A stretch of 64,000 nt of DNA from Hyphomicrobiales bacterium (lineage in GTDB: Bacteria > Pseudomonadota > Alphaproteobacteria > Rhizobiales > Phreatobacteraceae): contig JAFKKV010000014.1 of the NCBI GenBank assembly GCA_017304475.1, positions 248,001 to 312,000 of the forward strand, written 5' to 3'. The position numbers and the translations under genes were made by a program. A model generated the notes under the pieces. The model had not been told where the DNA came from and searched no databases. It was given only the letters and a program-made list of their open reading frames with translations. Numbering within the stretch: the stretch's first letter is position 1; the number at the start of each line of letters is the position of its first letter. Shown here piece after piece: positions 16,981 to 24,894 of this stretch.

Positions 16981-18738
16981 CTAGAGGCCGAGGTCGCGCT
17001 TGCGCCCCAGGCTCCATTCGATGCCGCCGCCGTCGCGGGCGACGCCGGCGATGTGATGGCCGAGCTTGCGTTCGATCTCGCGTGACCAGGGCACGAGCTG
17101 GAAGCCGAGGCCGTTGTCGAGCATGGCGAAGCGGCCCGAAGAGAGATTGAGGCGCTGGCGATAGACGCCGGAAACATGCTCGCCGGCTGCGGCCTTCACA
17201 TGCGGCAGACCCGTTTCGGTCGAAAGCTTTTCGCCTACGGCGTCGAGTTCGCGGCGGCGCAGCGTACTCAGCAGATCGCGCTGGAGAATGACGCGCTGGC
17301 CCTGGCGGCGGGCGAGCCCTTGGTCAGCGAGATGCTCGGTGCGGGCCTGCAGGGCGTCGCGCGCCTCGCGGCCGAACCCGGCCATGGAAAGTGGCGTCGG
17401 CTCGCGCTCGACGAGACGATGGTCGAGCCAGGTGGCGCCCGGTGCGGTGATCTGGCTTCGCAGGTCGAGATCGGATCGGGTGGCGAGCACGAGCGTCGGT
17501 CGCTCGTCCTGCGGCCCACCGAAGCGCCGAACCTCGACGATGCCGCCATTGGGCGGGGCGTGCTCGAAGGCTTCGATGCCGCGGAAGCGGATATGGTGGG
17601 CGCGGCCGTCCGTGCCGTCGATTACGGCATAGGCTTCGCCGGTCAACTCGTCATGCAGGCCCTTGTCGACCAGCCGGCCGACGATCGGCGAACCCGGCTG
17701 GCCGTCAATGACATAGTCGGCGACACCGCGATCCTGGCCGCGCTCGGTGAAGGCGCGGTGCATCGTCTTGATGATGTCGCCGCGCAGGCCGAGGTCACGA
17801 AGCTGGCGTTCGGCTTCGAGCCCGACCATCCACTCGCCGGGACCGGTCGCAGCGGCGAGCCCCATCTTCTCCAGATGCTGGAGCCGGCCGATCATCAGGC
17901 GGCGGATCTCGGGATCGGCGGGGCAGCGTGCCTCGGGCCGCAGATCGACGAGGCCGACCTCGTCGGCGTGGCCACGGATCTCGAAGTCGAGGCGTGTCCA
18001 CCGCTCGGCGGTGACTTCCTGCTCCAGGGCGTTGCGGATGTCGTGCTCTGGCTTTGGGCCAAGCTCGATCGCCACCAGGTCCTCGGCGCGCGAGCGCAGG
18101 CCGCGGCTGATATAGTCGCGCGAGATCACTAGGTCGGCGCCGGTCTCATCCACACCGCGCACGAGCAGATGGACGTGCGGGTTGTCGGTGTTCCAGTGGT
18201 CGACCGCGACCCAGTCGAGCCGCGTGCCCAGGTCAGTCTCCATCTGCTGCGCGAGGTCGCGCGTAAACGCCTTGAGGTCGGTCAGATCGCTGGCATCCTC
18301 GGGCGAGACGATGAAGCGGAAATGGTGCCGGTCGTCCTTGCACCGCTCGGCAAAGGCGAGATCGTCGGCGCGATCGGAGCCGGCGTCGAACATGACGCCC
18401 CTCTCGCCGTCGCGGCTGACACCCTCGCGCTTGAGGTAGGACAGATGCGCCGACAGCGGTGCCGAGCGAAACGATCGGCCCTGGTGGCGGGCGACGCGCG
18501 CCTTGACGACGACGCGGCGGGTCGAGCTGAACAGACGGCTGCGGCTGAAACTGCCCCGCCCACGGCCGAAGGTCGAGCGGCCATAGTTGGACACCCGTCG
18601 GCCCGACGTCGGCGCGCCGACATGCCCCGATTTCTTCGCGGCCCGCAGCACCTGATTGAGGAAGCGTTTCGCCTTCGGGACGCGCGTGGTCTTGATGCGG
18701 CCTGGCCGGACCCGGAAGTCACTATCGCCCTCGCTCAT
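16981..18738 (-). CDS. VirD2-like relaxase with C-terminal DUF3363
   Basis: A 585-residue relaxase that should nick the transfer origin and lead the strand into the recipient. The N-terminus is basic. The nuclease part shows SYLKREGVSRDGERG, the HHFRFIVSPEDASDL block and the metal-binding DNPHVHLLVRGVDE motif near residues 185-195. The second half is the DUF3363 region (GDIIKTMHRAFTERGQDRGV, GFGREARDALQARTEHLADQ). traG follows on the same strand, and a candidate oriT lies just upstream (18,842-18,905). Confidence 0.9.
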   Translation of the reverse strand: MSEGDSDFRVRPGRIKTTRVPKAKRFLNQVLRAAKKSGHVGAPTSGRRVSNYGRSTFGRGRGSFSRSRLFSSTRRVVVKARVARHQGRSFRSAPLSAHLSYLKREGVSRDGERGVMFDAGSDRADDLAFAERCKDDRHHFRFIVSPEDASDLTDLKAFTRDLAQQMETDLGTRLDWVAVDHWNTDNPHVHLLVRGVDETGADLVISRDYISRGLRSRAEDLVAIELGPKPEHDIRNALEQEVTAERWTRLDFEIRGHADEVGLVDLRPEARCPADPEIRRLMIGRLQHLEKMGLAAATGPGEWMVGLEAERQLRDLGLRGDIIKTMHRAFTERGQDRGVADYVIDGQPGSPIVGRLVDKGLHDELTGEAYAVIDGTDGRAHHIRFRGIEAFEHAPPNGGIVEVRRFGGPQDERPTLVLATRSDLDLRSQITAPGATWLDHRLVEREPTPLSMAGFGREARDALQARTEHLADQGLARRQGQRVILQRDLLSTLRRRELDAVGEKLSTETGLPHVKAAAGEHVSGVYRQRLNLSSGRFAMLDNGLGFQLVPWSREIERKLGHHIAGVARDGGGIEWSLGRKRDLGL

Positions 18739-18797
18739 GAGGCTGCCCCGGACATCGGCGTTTGAGGCGCGTGCATATGGAAGCGTTGAAATCGCTC

Positions 18798-18820
18798 AAA
18801 AAAACCGGGCTTCATGCCCG
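18798..18820 (-). terminator. Rho-independent terminator after the lytic transglycosylase gene
   Basis: On the minus strand a CGGGC-ATGAA-GCCCG hairpin (18,820-18,806) is followed by CGG-free T-rich sequence with seven consecutive T residues (18,804-18,798). It lies between the end of the transglycosylase gene (18,986) and the relaxase start (18,738), so it would separate the traF-slt transcript from the relaxase-traG transcript. Confidence 0.7.
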
Positions 18821-18841
18821 CGACCGACCGCCATGCACACG

Positions 18842-18905
18842 AAAACGCAAGCCTCGTCAGAGGCTTACAGCGTTTCGGGCATGGGCTTTTATCTCGCCAT
18901 CCTTC
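18842..18905. other. Candidate origin of transfer (oriT)
   Basis: The intergenic region before the relaxase gene has an inverted repeat with 13 paired bases: AAACGC-AAGCCTC (18,843-18,855), loop GTCA, GAGGCTT (18,860-18,866), a 3-base bulge ACA, then GCGTTT (18,870-18,875). Twenty-two bases further is CATCCTTC (18,898-18,905), one mismatch from the IncP-type nic consensus YATCCTGY. Position next to a VirD2-like relaxase plus this arrangement suggests oriT; no experimental or comparative support is available to me. Confidence 0.5.
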
Positions 18906-18985
18906 GATCGTGCTGCCTGCCTTCCGCCTCAACGCTCTCCATCGAACGCCACGGCCCGCCAGGGTGCGATTTCGCCATGATGCGG

Positions 18986-19747
18986 TCATCGCGGGTCTCC
19001 AGCGTCGGATCGCGCGACGAAGAGACCGGCGGACTGCGGCGCGTTTGCACGAACCGCACGCACCGGGTTTGCGGTCGGAGGGTCGGCCGAGCGACTTTCG
19101 GGCAGCGCTGGATCGGCGGATGCAGCGCTTTCGGGGCGCGCGACGAACAGCGGCGCGCGCGTCCAGGCATTGGGATCGGCGGCGGCGACGGTGATCGGAC
19201 CGGAGAGGTCACCGCCGCCGAAGGAAGGGACCAACGAAGCGACATAGGCGCGGGTCTCGGCCGGAAGCGGGCGACCGGCCAGATACTCCTCGTAGCGTCC
19301 GGGGCCCGCATTATACGCTGCGAGAAAGCCCGGCGACCCGTATCGGTCGAACATCTCGCGCAGATACGCCGCGCCCGCCAGGATGTTGTCGCGCGGATCG
19401 AAGGGGTCACTGCCGAGACGATAGCGGGTGCGCAGCTCGGCCCATGTGGCAGGCATGATCTGCATCAATCCCATCGCGCCGGCCGACGAGATCGCGCGCA
19501 CATCGCCGGCGCTTTCGGCGCGCATGACCGCCCGGATCCAGCGCTCGGGCAACCCGAACCGCTGCGCCGCCTCGGCGATGAAGCCGGCGTGGGGAACGGT
19601 GCGGGATGCGCGCGCGATGGAGACATCCTGTGCGTTCGCGGTGGCGCACGGCGGCACCGCGAACAGCAGCCCGGAAAGGAGAAGGAGGGCCGTGCGTCCG
19701 ACGGTAGTCGACTGTCGGACGACAGGGTCTCGATGCGGAGCCGACAT
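18986..19747 (-). CDS. Lytic transglycosylase of the conjugation system (VirB1/TrbN-like)
   Basis: A 253-residue secreted SLT enzyme that opens peptidoglycan for the channel. A signal peptide (ALLLLSGLLFAVPPCATANA) is followed by the SLT domain: GLPERWIRAVMRAESAGDVR with the catalytic Glu, SSAGAMGLMQIMPATWAEL, NILAGAAYLREMFDRYGSPG and AAYNAGPGRYEEYLAG. The C-terminal ~90 residues are proline/alanine-rich and probably unstructured. It starts 3 bases after the DUF736 stop. Confidence 0.92.
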   Translation of the reverse strand: MSAPHRDPVVRQSTTVGRTALLLLSGLLFAVPPCATANAQDVSIARASRTVPHAGFIAEAAQRFGLPERWIRAVMRAESAGDVRAISSAGAMGLMQIMPATWAELRTRYRLGSDPFDPRDNILAGAAYLREMFDRYGSPGFLAAYNAGPGRYEEYLAGRPLPAETRAYVASLVPSFGGGDLSGPITVAAADPNAWTRAPLFVARPESAASADPALPESRSADPPTANPVRAVRANAPQSAGLFVARSDAGDPR

Positions 19748-19750
19748 CGC

Positions 19751-20101
19751 TCAGTCCCGCTCGGCGCGCTTGGGCGGCCGGTTCCAGTGCAGGCCCCACG
19801 CCGATTTATTGTCGGCCGACTGGAAGAGATTCGCGCGGATCGGATGACCGAAGGTCGGATCGTCGATCTGCAGCGAGACATAGTCGCCGGCCTTCTCGCC
19901 GGTGCGCTTCCAGCCCGCGCCGACTTCCGGGCCGACCTCCTGTCGCTCATCGGCGGCGCCGAGGTGGATGCGATAGTCCGGCGCATTCTCGGCGTCGGAG
20001 TGCTCGGCGGGGACGAGCACCAGCTCGACATCGATGACGAGCGTGCGGATGCGTCCGGCGTAACCGCTCTGGGTGCTGTGGAATTGACCGATCAGGGACA
20101 T
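19751..20101 (-). CDS. DUF736 family protein (first of two copies)
   Basis: A 116-residue protein with the DUF736 pattern: MSLIGQFHSTQSGYAGRIRT, then PDYRIHLGAADERQEVGPEV, GAGWKRTGEKAGDYVSLQID and DPTFGHPIRANLFQSADNKS. Function unknown; the family is a regular resident of alphaproteobacterial conjugative elements. A divergent second copy is at 25,327-25,650. It lies between traF and the transglycosylase gene on the same strand. Confidence 0.9.
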   Translation of the reverse strand: MSLIGQFHSTQSGYAGRIRTLVIDVELVLVPAEHSDAENAPDYRIHLGAADERQEVGPEVGAGWKRTGEKAGDYVSLQIDDPTFGHPIRANLFQSADNKSAWGLHWNRPPKRAERD

Positions 20102-20146
20102 GGGTGGCTCCTCGGGTGTGCGGTGGGAGAGGTCATGGGCACGCCG

Positions 20147-20692
20147 TCACCGCGTCGGCGCGCGCCAGACGAAGCGGCCATCGCCGTCCTCGTCGGTGTA
20201 GAGGGGGGTGGCCCGGCCGATGATCGCGGCGGCGGGCAGCGGTCCGAAATAGCGACCGTCGAGGCTGTCGCGGACTTGGGCGTTCACCAGGAAGACTTCG
20301 CCGTCCGCGATGCGCCGGCAGCCCCGCCAGACCGGCAGTTCGCAACCAAACCGGTCGCGCTCCAGCGCCGCGGCCATGGGCAGTCCGTCGACCGTGATCG
20401 TGCGTCCGATGCGGCAGACCCGCTGTCCCGGAAGGGCAACGACCCGCTTCAACAGCGGCACGCCGCGCGCCAGATAGCCGCGTTGTTCGAGGAAGGCCGC
20501 CAGCGGTTCGGGAGCGTCCAGGGCGACAAGATTCGTCACCTCGATGCGCTCGGCGGGACGGATCAAATAGAGGCCGATCGGCGTGCTGGCGGAGGCGTTC
20601 CAGATCAGCTTTGGCGCGATCTGGACGGCGGACACGCCGACGATCGTCAGCACCGCGGCAGCCGTCACGATGACGTATCCGCGCCGGCTCAT
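20147..20692 (-). CDS. traF: TraF conjugal transfer peptidase (S26 family)
   Basis: A 181-residue signal-peptidase-like enzyme that matures the TrbC pilin. One N-terminal membrane segment (VIVTAAAVLTIVGVSAV) precedes the catalytic Ser box (NASASTPIGLYLI) and the Lys box (VPLLKRVVALPGQRVC). The C-terminal GRATPLYTDEDGDGRFVW is also conserved. The start overlaps the DUF2840 stop by 4 bases. Confidence 0.93.
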   Translation of the reverse strand: MSRRGYVIVTAAAVLTIVGVSAVQIAPKLIWNASASTPIGLYLIRPAERIEVTNLVALDAPEPLAAFLEQRGYLARGVPLLKRVVALPGQRVCRIGRTITVDGLPMAAALERDRFGCELPVWRGCRRIADGEVFLVNAQVRDSLDGRYFGPLPAAAIIGRATPLYTDEDGDGRFVWRAPTR

Positions 20693-21201
20693 GGCGCGAT
20701 GCTCCGACGCAGCAGCCAGGCCCGATGCTGCTCGAGGCTGTACGCCCGTGGCTCATGGCCGGCCACGAGCCGGTTGTGGATGTGGCGCCAGTGGTCGGGC
20801 GCGATGTCGATCGGATCGAGCCCGAGCGCGTCGATCGCGTCGATCATGTGCAGGACGCGTTCGACCTTCGGCCAGCCCTCGATCTTCAGCAGGATGTCGC
20901 CACCAGGACGCACGAACGGCAGCGTCTGATAGGGCTCGCCCGATGCGACCGTGCGCACCACGTCGATCCGCGACACGACCGTGCCGAAATCATTGGCGGC
21001 CCAGCGCACGAAGGCGAAGATGCTGCCGGGCGCGAACGACAGGACGCGCCGCCGGCGATCGAGGATCTGTTCGTGCGTTTCGCGGCCGAACCGGATCCAG
21101 TATTCGATCTTCTTTTCGACCCAGGTCAGTTCGACATGCGTCGATGCGTCGGATCGACAGTGCGACGTCGAGGCGCCGCCGATGATGCGAATGCCGCTCA
21201 T
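20689..21201 (-). CDS. DUF2840 family protein
   Basis: A 170-residue protein with the DUF2840 hallmarks THVELTWVEKKIEYWIRFGR, RRRRVLSFAPGSIFAFVRWA and GGDILLKIEGWPKVERVLHM. Function is unknown. It overlaps traF and the RHH gene by 4 bases on each side, so translation is probably coupled across this block. Confidence 0.88.
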   Translation of the reverse strand: MSGIRIIGGASTSHCRSDASTHVELTWVEKKIEYWIRFGRETHEQILDRRRRVLSFAPGSIFAFVRWAANDFGTVVSRIDVVRTVASGEPYQTLPFVRPGGDILLKIEGWPKVERVLHMIDAIDALGLDPIDIAPDHWRHIHNRLVAGHEPRAYSLEQHRAWLLRRSIAP

Positions 21202-21464
21202 GGCTGCTCTCCTTCGGTCGTCGGGAATTCGCGTGCGAGCAGATCGCGCAGCATGTCGGCGACCGTGACGCCGCGCCGGAAGGCGCTGACCTTGATGCGG
21301 CCGCGTAGCTCGGGCGTGACGTCGATCGTCAACCGGGCGGTGAAGCCGCTGGCGTCACTTGCGCGCGCCAGCGGCGCATCCGCCGCCTTCACCCAGTGCT
21401 CGGCGGATGGGGCGGGCTCTGCGGGACGCGCGGCGAAACCATGCCTGGGTGCGCGCGCGGTCAT
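21198..21464 (-). CDS. Ribbon-helix-helix partner of ParA
   Basis: An 88-residue protein. Its C-terminal half is an RHH-like segment (TARLTIDVTPELRGRIKVSA, then GVTVADMLRDLLAREF); the N-terminal half is low-complexity. The start at 21,464 overlaps the parA stop (ATGA). By position and size it resembles the small DNA-binding partners encoded after parA on plasmids, so a ParB/ParG-like centromere-binding or autoregulatory role is inferred. Confidence 0.8.
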   Translation of the reverse strand: MTARAPRHGFAARPAEPAPSAEHWVKAADAPLARASDASGFTARLTIDVTPELRGRIKVSAFRRGVTVADMLRDLLAREFPTTEGEQP

Positions 21465-22099
21465 CGCGGAATCCTCCCCACCTCGGCGGCGAAAGCGACG
21501 ATTTCCCGCGCGGCCCGGCTGTCGGCGTCGACCTCGAAGGCGAGCCGGCCGGATTGCGCCGCGTCGGCGAAGGCGACGCGCTGACCGATGATCTGAGCGA
21601 GCACCGGCGGATCGTGTTCCGCAAGCGTCTCGGCCGTCTGACGGGCGATCACGGTGCGCGCGGCGCAGCGATTGAGGACGAAGCGGGCGGCCAGCTGCGG
21701 GCGATAGACGCGCGCCTCGCCGAGCATCGCCAGCATCTCGGCCGACGCCCATCCGTCGAAGGGCGACGGCTGGACGGGGATCAGCACCAGGTCGGCCGCC
21801 AGCAGCGCCGAGCGCATCAGCCCGGCGACGCGCGGCGGTCCGTCGATGACCACATGGTCGGCGTCGCGCGCCAGTTCCGGCGCTTCGCGGTGGAGTGTGT
21901 CGCGCGCCAGACCGACGACACCGAACAGCCGCTCCAGCCCTTCCCGGCCGCGCTGCTGCGACCAGTCGAGTGCCGAGCCTTGCGGGTCGGCGTCGACCAA
22001 AGTGATACGGCTGCCTTCGCGCGCCCATTGCCCGGCGAGATGCAGCGCCAGCGTCGTCTTCCCAACGCCGCCCTTCTGGTTGAGGAGCGCGACGATCAT
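21461..22099 (-). CDS. parA: ParA family partition ATPase
   Basis: A 212-residue ParA: deviant Walker A at the very N-terminus (MIVALLNQKGGVGKTTLALH), Walker A' and B regions (ITLVDADPQGSALDW, DHVVIDGPPRVAGLMRSALL) and the LVLIPVQPSPFDGWA segment. It lacks an N-terminal HTH, as in small ParA types. The ATG at 22,099 gives the family-typical N-terminus; a GTG at 22,108 is the alternative. It lies downstream of repA with the iteron region in between, and is followed by the RHH gene. Confidence 0.92.
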   Translation of the reverse strand: MIVALLNQKGGVGKTTLALHLAGQWAREGSRITLVDADPQGSALDWSQQRGREGLERLFGVVGLARDTLHREAPELARDADHVVIDGPPRVAGLMRSALLAADLVLIPVQPSPFDGWASAEMLAMLGEARVYRPQLAARFVLNRCAARTVIARQTAETLAEHDPPVLAQIIGQRVAFADAAQSGRLAFEVDADSRAAREIVAFAAEVGRIPR

Positions 22100-22162
22100 G
22101 ACGCGCACCCACCGAGCCGCGGCGCGTTATCCGCAGATGTGCAAAAGCGTGGTCGCGTTAGA

Positions 22163-22181
22163 AAGATTCCGAAGGAATCTT
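22163..22181. repeat. Perfect hairpin upstream of parA
   Basis: AAGATTCC-GAA-GGAATCTT is an 8-bp inverted repeat with a 3-nt loop, ~65 bases upstream of the parA start and in an AT-richer patch. It may be a partition-gene operator, part of a centromere, or part of the replication origin together with the nearby iterons. No T-run follows on either strand, so it is not an obvious terminator. Confidence 0.45.
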
Positions 22182-22225
22182 GGTTAGATAAGTTACGGCG
22201 CTCGCAAGCTGCTGAATCCGCGTGA

Positions 22226-22306
22226 GGAATCGACGATTCCGGTCCCCGATAGCACGAGGATCGGGTCCCCGGTGGCACGATAGCGCCGGTCCCCGATAGC
22301 ACGAGG
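22226..22306. repeat. Iteron-like repeats between repA and parA (candidate oriV)
   Basis: Three 19-bp repeats start at 22,241, 22,264 and 22,288. Copies one and three are identical (GGTCCCCGATAGCACGAGG); the middle copy differs at four positions (GGTCCCCGGTGGCACGATA). Periods of 23 and 24 bases place them roughly two helical turns apart. A perfect GGAATCG-A-CGATTCC palindrome (22,226-22,240) sits directly beside them. The location, immediately after repA and before parA, is where an iteron origin for a RepA-type initiator would be expected. Confidence 0.6.
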
Positions 22307-22310
22307 CGAT

Positions 22311-23195
22311 TCACAGCTTGTCCCCAGGGCGAGACGTCGAGCGACGCCGACGGCGCGGCGTGCCGAGCGCGTCGGGATCGATCGGTGCGAAAGACAGAAT
22401 GTCCGGACGGTTTGGGCACTGAGCGACGCTCAGGCGGTAGCCCGGCAATGGCTGCCGCCGGACGATATCGCGCAGGTCGTAGGCGAAGTGCTTGAGCGGC
22501 GAGAGGCTGCCGGACTTGGCGTGCAGATGCGCGAAGTCGAAGCTCCAGCCGTGCGCTTGCCGGCCGCCATGCTTGCGCACGAGCCGGTAAAGCCAGCGCT
22601 CGAGCCCGCCGGTCAGATCGAAATAGGCGCGGTCGATGGTCAGCACGAGCGCGTCGTCGAGGACGGCGGCGTAGAACCAGTCGGGGACGATCAGCTCGAG
22701 GCCGAGCGGCCTACCGTGGGCATCGGCCTTCTCTTTCCACTCGTTGATCCAGGAGAAGCGATGCATCCGCCGCTCGGTCGGCTGGCGGATCGAGGTGGCG
22801 ATGGTGGTCGACTGCAGCCGGTCGAGCGCGGCTTTGAGGCGGTCGTAGTCGCGAAGTGAAACACCACGGCCGATGAAGTTCAGAATTTCGTAGGGCGTCG
22901 TGCCCATCAGCCGCGACGGGTTGAGACCGGCGTCGCGCGCCTCGACGATCTGGCTGGCGGCCCAGATCAGCACGTCGGCGTCCCAGATGGTCGCCATGCC
23001 ATGCTCGGGCACGGCCTCGACGCGGATGACGACTGTGCCGGCCTTGAAGTTTATAGGCGCGAGGCGCTTCGACTTGGCGAGCGAGAAGAACGGGTAAGCC
23101 ATGAGATCCTGCGCGTCGCGCGGCGCGAGATCGCCGGGCAGCGCGCGGAAGAGATCGAGCTGCTCGCGTTCGTGGCTGGGGCGGCGGACAGACAC
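22311..23195 (-). CDS. repA: Replication initiator protein A (plasmid RepA type)
   Basis: A 294-residue RepA-type initiator. The signature blocks are QLDLFRALPGDLAPRDAQDL, YPFFSLAKSKR, YEILNFIGRGVSLRDYDRLK, SWINEWKEKADAHGRPLGLE and LERWLYRLVRKHGGRQAHGW. The start is a GTG at 23,195. The HTH gene ends 10 bases upstream, and an iteron-like array lies directly after the stop. In ICEs this gene suggests that the excised circle can replicate by itself or did so in its ancestry. Confidence 0.9.
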   Translation of the reverse strand: MSVRRPSHEREQLDLFRALPGDLAPRDAQDLMAYPFFSLAKSKRLAPINFKAGTVVIRVEAVPEHGMATIWDADVLIWAASQIVEARDAGLNPSRLMGTTPYEILNFIGRGVSLRDYDRLKAALDRLQSTTIATSIRQPTERRMHRFSWINEWKEKADAHGRPLGLELIVPDWFYAAVLDDALVLTIDRAYFDLTGGLERWLYRLVRKHGGRQAHGWSFDFAHLHAKSGSLSPLKHFAYDLRDIVRRQPLPGYRLSVAQCPNRPDILSFAPIDPDALGTPRRRRRSTSRPGDKL

Positions 23196-23205
23196 GACGG
23201 ACGTC

Positions 23206-23487
23206 TCAGCGCGTCAGGCGGCCGGCGTGCGCCAGCGCCGCCGCGTCATGGCGCTTGGCGGGCAGGACGGCGCCGCGCGGATCGGAGGTGGAGGTGACCG
23301 CGCCGCGGTCGGCCCAGGCCTGCAGGTCGTCGACGGAATAGACGACGCGACCGCCGAGCTTGCGATAGGCCGGCCCCGTGCCGTAGGTCCGGTGCTTCTC
23401 CAGCGTGCGGCCGGAAAGGCCGAGGAATCGCGCGGCTTCGGGGGTGCGCAGAAAGCGCGGCGGCAAACCGGCTGCATTGGCGGACAT
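23206..23487 (-). CDS. MerR/AlpA-type helix-turn-helix DNA-binding protein
   Basis: A 93-residue protein with a single winged-helix-like HTH: RFLRTPEAARFLGLSGRTLE, then KHRTYGTGPAYRKLGGRVVY and SVDDLQAWADRGAV. This layout is shared by phage-type excisionases (AlpA/Xis) and small element regulators. The start at 23,487 gives the family N-terminus; a longer frame upstream has no support. It precedes repA by 10 bases, so it may control repA or act as the excisionase for the integrase at 41.7-43.1 kb. Confidence 0.85.
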   Translation of the reverse strand: MSANAAGLPPRFLRTPEAARFLGLSGRTLEKHRTYGTGPAYRKLGGRVVYSVDDLQAWADRGAVTSTSDPRGAVLPAKRHDAAALAHAGRLTR

Positions 23488-23624
23488 GATCGGGCCTCCG
23501 GAGCGTTCGTTGGCGCCGCTGGTGATCAGCGGCGAGCGAAGGCCACGGTGGCGAAGGGCGCTCGGCTGGGTGGAGGGCGAAGACGGGGGTGCGACGTTCG
23601 CACACCGGCCGACCCGCCGGACGG

Positions 23625-24167
23625 TCAGCGGCGATGCTGGCGCCGCAGGAGCTTGCGATAGCCGCCGGCGATCATGGCCAGGCCGTCCCGGATCAACGAC
23701 CGGGTCGCAAACCGCGCGGGCGCGGTTTGCCATTCGTCGCGGCCCATCGGGTCAAGCCGGAAGATCGCCGACGCGATCGATTTCTGCGAGGCGCCCGCGC
23801 GACGTCCGTCGATCGCGCGCAACATACGCTTCGCGCGTAGTCGCTGCTGGCGGGTCATGCGCGTGTCGGCGGGAATGGCGCGGCCGTGGAGGCTCGCGAG
23901 CAGCCGCAGAACGGCTTCGAGCCGACCGAAGCCGGAAACGTCGAGCGGGATAAGGGCCGCGAGCTTGTCCTGTTCACCAGCATCGGCGCTGCGCAGAATG
24001 TGGATGCGTTCGCCATTTGGCAGAGTCTGGAGACGATGAAGACCCTGCTCGTCCGCGACCTCGGCAGCGGCGGCGTCGAAGGGCGGTGCGACCGTTCCGA
24101 CATCGAGCGCCGGTGGCGCGGTGGTCAGCCAGAGAGAGGCGGTGTCGGCGTCAAGCTGCCAGAACAC
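23625..24167 (-). CDS. DUF2285 domain protein, possibly the frameshifted second half of a DUF6499-DUF2285 gene
   Basis: The C-terminal half holds DUF2285: LRAIDGRRAGASQKSIASAI, then DEWQTAPARFATRSLIRDGL and AMIAGGYRKLLRR. DUF2285 is thought to bind DNA. The only in-frame start near the family N-terminus is a GTG at 24,167 with no ribosome-binding site. Reading this frame further upstream gives PSLPAPDAPVFWQLD, the kind of linker seen in single-chain DUF6499-DUF2285 proteins. One extra base near TTTCCC (about 24,208-24,213) would explain the split; coupled overlapping genes are the alternative. Confidence 0.75.
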   Translation of the reverse strand: MFWQLDADTASLWLTTAPPALDVGTVAPPFDAAAAEVADEQGLHRLQTLPNGERIHILRSADAGEQDKLAALIPLDVSGFGRLEAVLRLLASLHGRAIPADTRMTRQQRLRAKRMLRAIDGRRAGASQKSIASAIFRLDPMGRDEWQTAPARFATRSLIRDGLAMIAGGYRKLLRRQHRR

Positions 24168-24399
24168 CGGCGCGTCGGGCGCCGGGAGGGACGGCGGTAT
24201 CGGGAAATCGCAGCCCCCAGCGCTCGCGGATCAGGTCTCGCGTACCGACGGACTCGGGAGGTGCGTGCTCGAACGCGGCGACGTCGTGCTCGTACTGCTC
24301 GTTCCGGCGAAGCCACTCCCAGGCGAGGTCCGACGGAGCCAGCGTGTCGAGATAGTCATAGTCCGACGCCGCTTCCCAGCCGGACGCATCCTTCGCCAT
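24151..24399 (-). CDS. DUF6499 (transcriptional-regulator-like) domain protein
   Basis: An 82-residue protein with YDYLDTLAPSDLAWEWLRRN and RDLIRERWGLRFPDTA, the usual DUF6499 core. The ATG at 24,399 has GGAGG 5 bases upstream (CGGAGGATGTG). It overlaps the DUF2285 frame by 17 bases in a different frame and its last residues (PPGARRAGVLAA) look like out-of-frame read-through. See the DUF2285 entry for the likely frameshift. Confidence 0.78.
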   Translation of the reverse strand: MAKDASGWEAASDYDYLDTLAPSDLAWEWLRRNEQYEHDVAAFEHAPPESVGTRDLIRERWGLRFPDTAVPPGARRAGVLAA

Positions 24400-24501
24400 C
24401 ACATCCTCCGCATATGCCGTGCAGAATGGGCTGGACACGATTGCCGGTTGTATGGCTGCGGGGAAGACGGAGGGCAGGCATCACGCGATGCCGCGCCGGC
24501 A

Positions 24502-24774
24502 TCACCCCTGGCGCGATCCGTCCTCGCGGACGAGTTGCCGATAACCGGTATCGGTCATCCAGCGGGCCCGGGCCAGGTGCGCATCGTGCACCTGCCGCGC
24601 CCGTTGCGGGTCCCGACCGACGTCGAGGCCGAACAGCCTGCTGACCGCGTCGCGCCAGTCCGCGCCATCCCGTGCGGCGTCGAGCAGCCGCATGTACAGC
24701 GTCATGTGCGCGCGGTCGTAAGGCGTCAGCACGCTGCTTTGCGGCGGTTCGTCGTTGAAGGCTTGTTCTGTCAC
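24502..24774 (-). CDS. Small DUF2285-like protein
   Basis: A 90-residue protein with LTPYDRAHMTLYMRLLDAAR, DGADWRDAVSRLFGLDVGRD and HLARARWMTDTGYRQLVRED. The pattern (repeat of DGADWR and a C-terminal GYRQL box) resembles DUF2285 proteins that recur next to DUF6499 genes in these elements. I infer a DNA-binding or regulatory role; the start is an ATG at 24,774 with a weak upstream site. Confidence 0.7.
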   Translation of the reverse strand: MTEQAFNDEPPQSSVLTPYDRAHMTLYMRLLDAARDGADWRDAVSRLFGLDVGRDPQRARQVHDAHLARARWMTDTGYRQLVREDGSRQG

Positions 24775-24894
24775 CTGACCCCCTGCGGCGAGTCGTATCC
24801 GTTTTGGAGGGTGTTGTTAACCATCGTCCAAGACGTTCGTGGTCGCAAATCGGCAAGCGGTGAAATGACCCCGTCGGAGTGACGGGATCTGCGC

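Noticed and set aside
3819-18738. Many long open frames antisense or out of frame to the trb, traG and relaxase genes
   Set aside because: High GC removes stop codons from other frames. These frames are Arg/Ala/Pro-rich, have no ribosome-binding sites and overlap well-supported genes.
18735-18989. 84-codon minus-strand frame between the relaxase and transglycosylase genes
   Set aside because: It overlaps the terminator and the candidate oriT and has no ribosome-binding site or family resemblance.
24867-24887. CCCGTC/GACGGG hairpin between the XRE gene and the small DUF2285-like gene as a terminator
   Set aside because: The stem is only 6 bp and no T-run follows on either strand.
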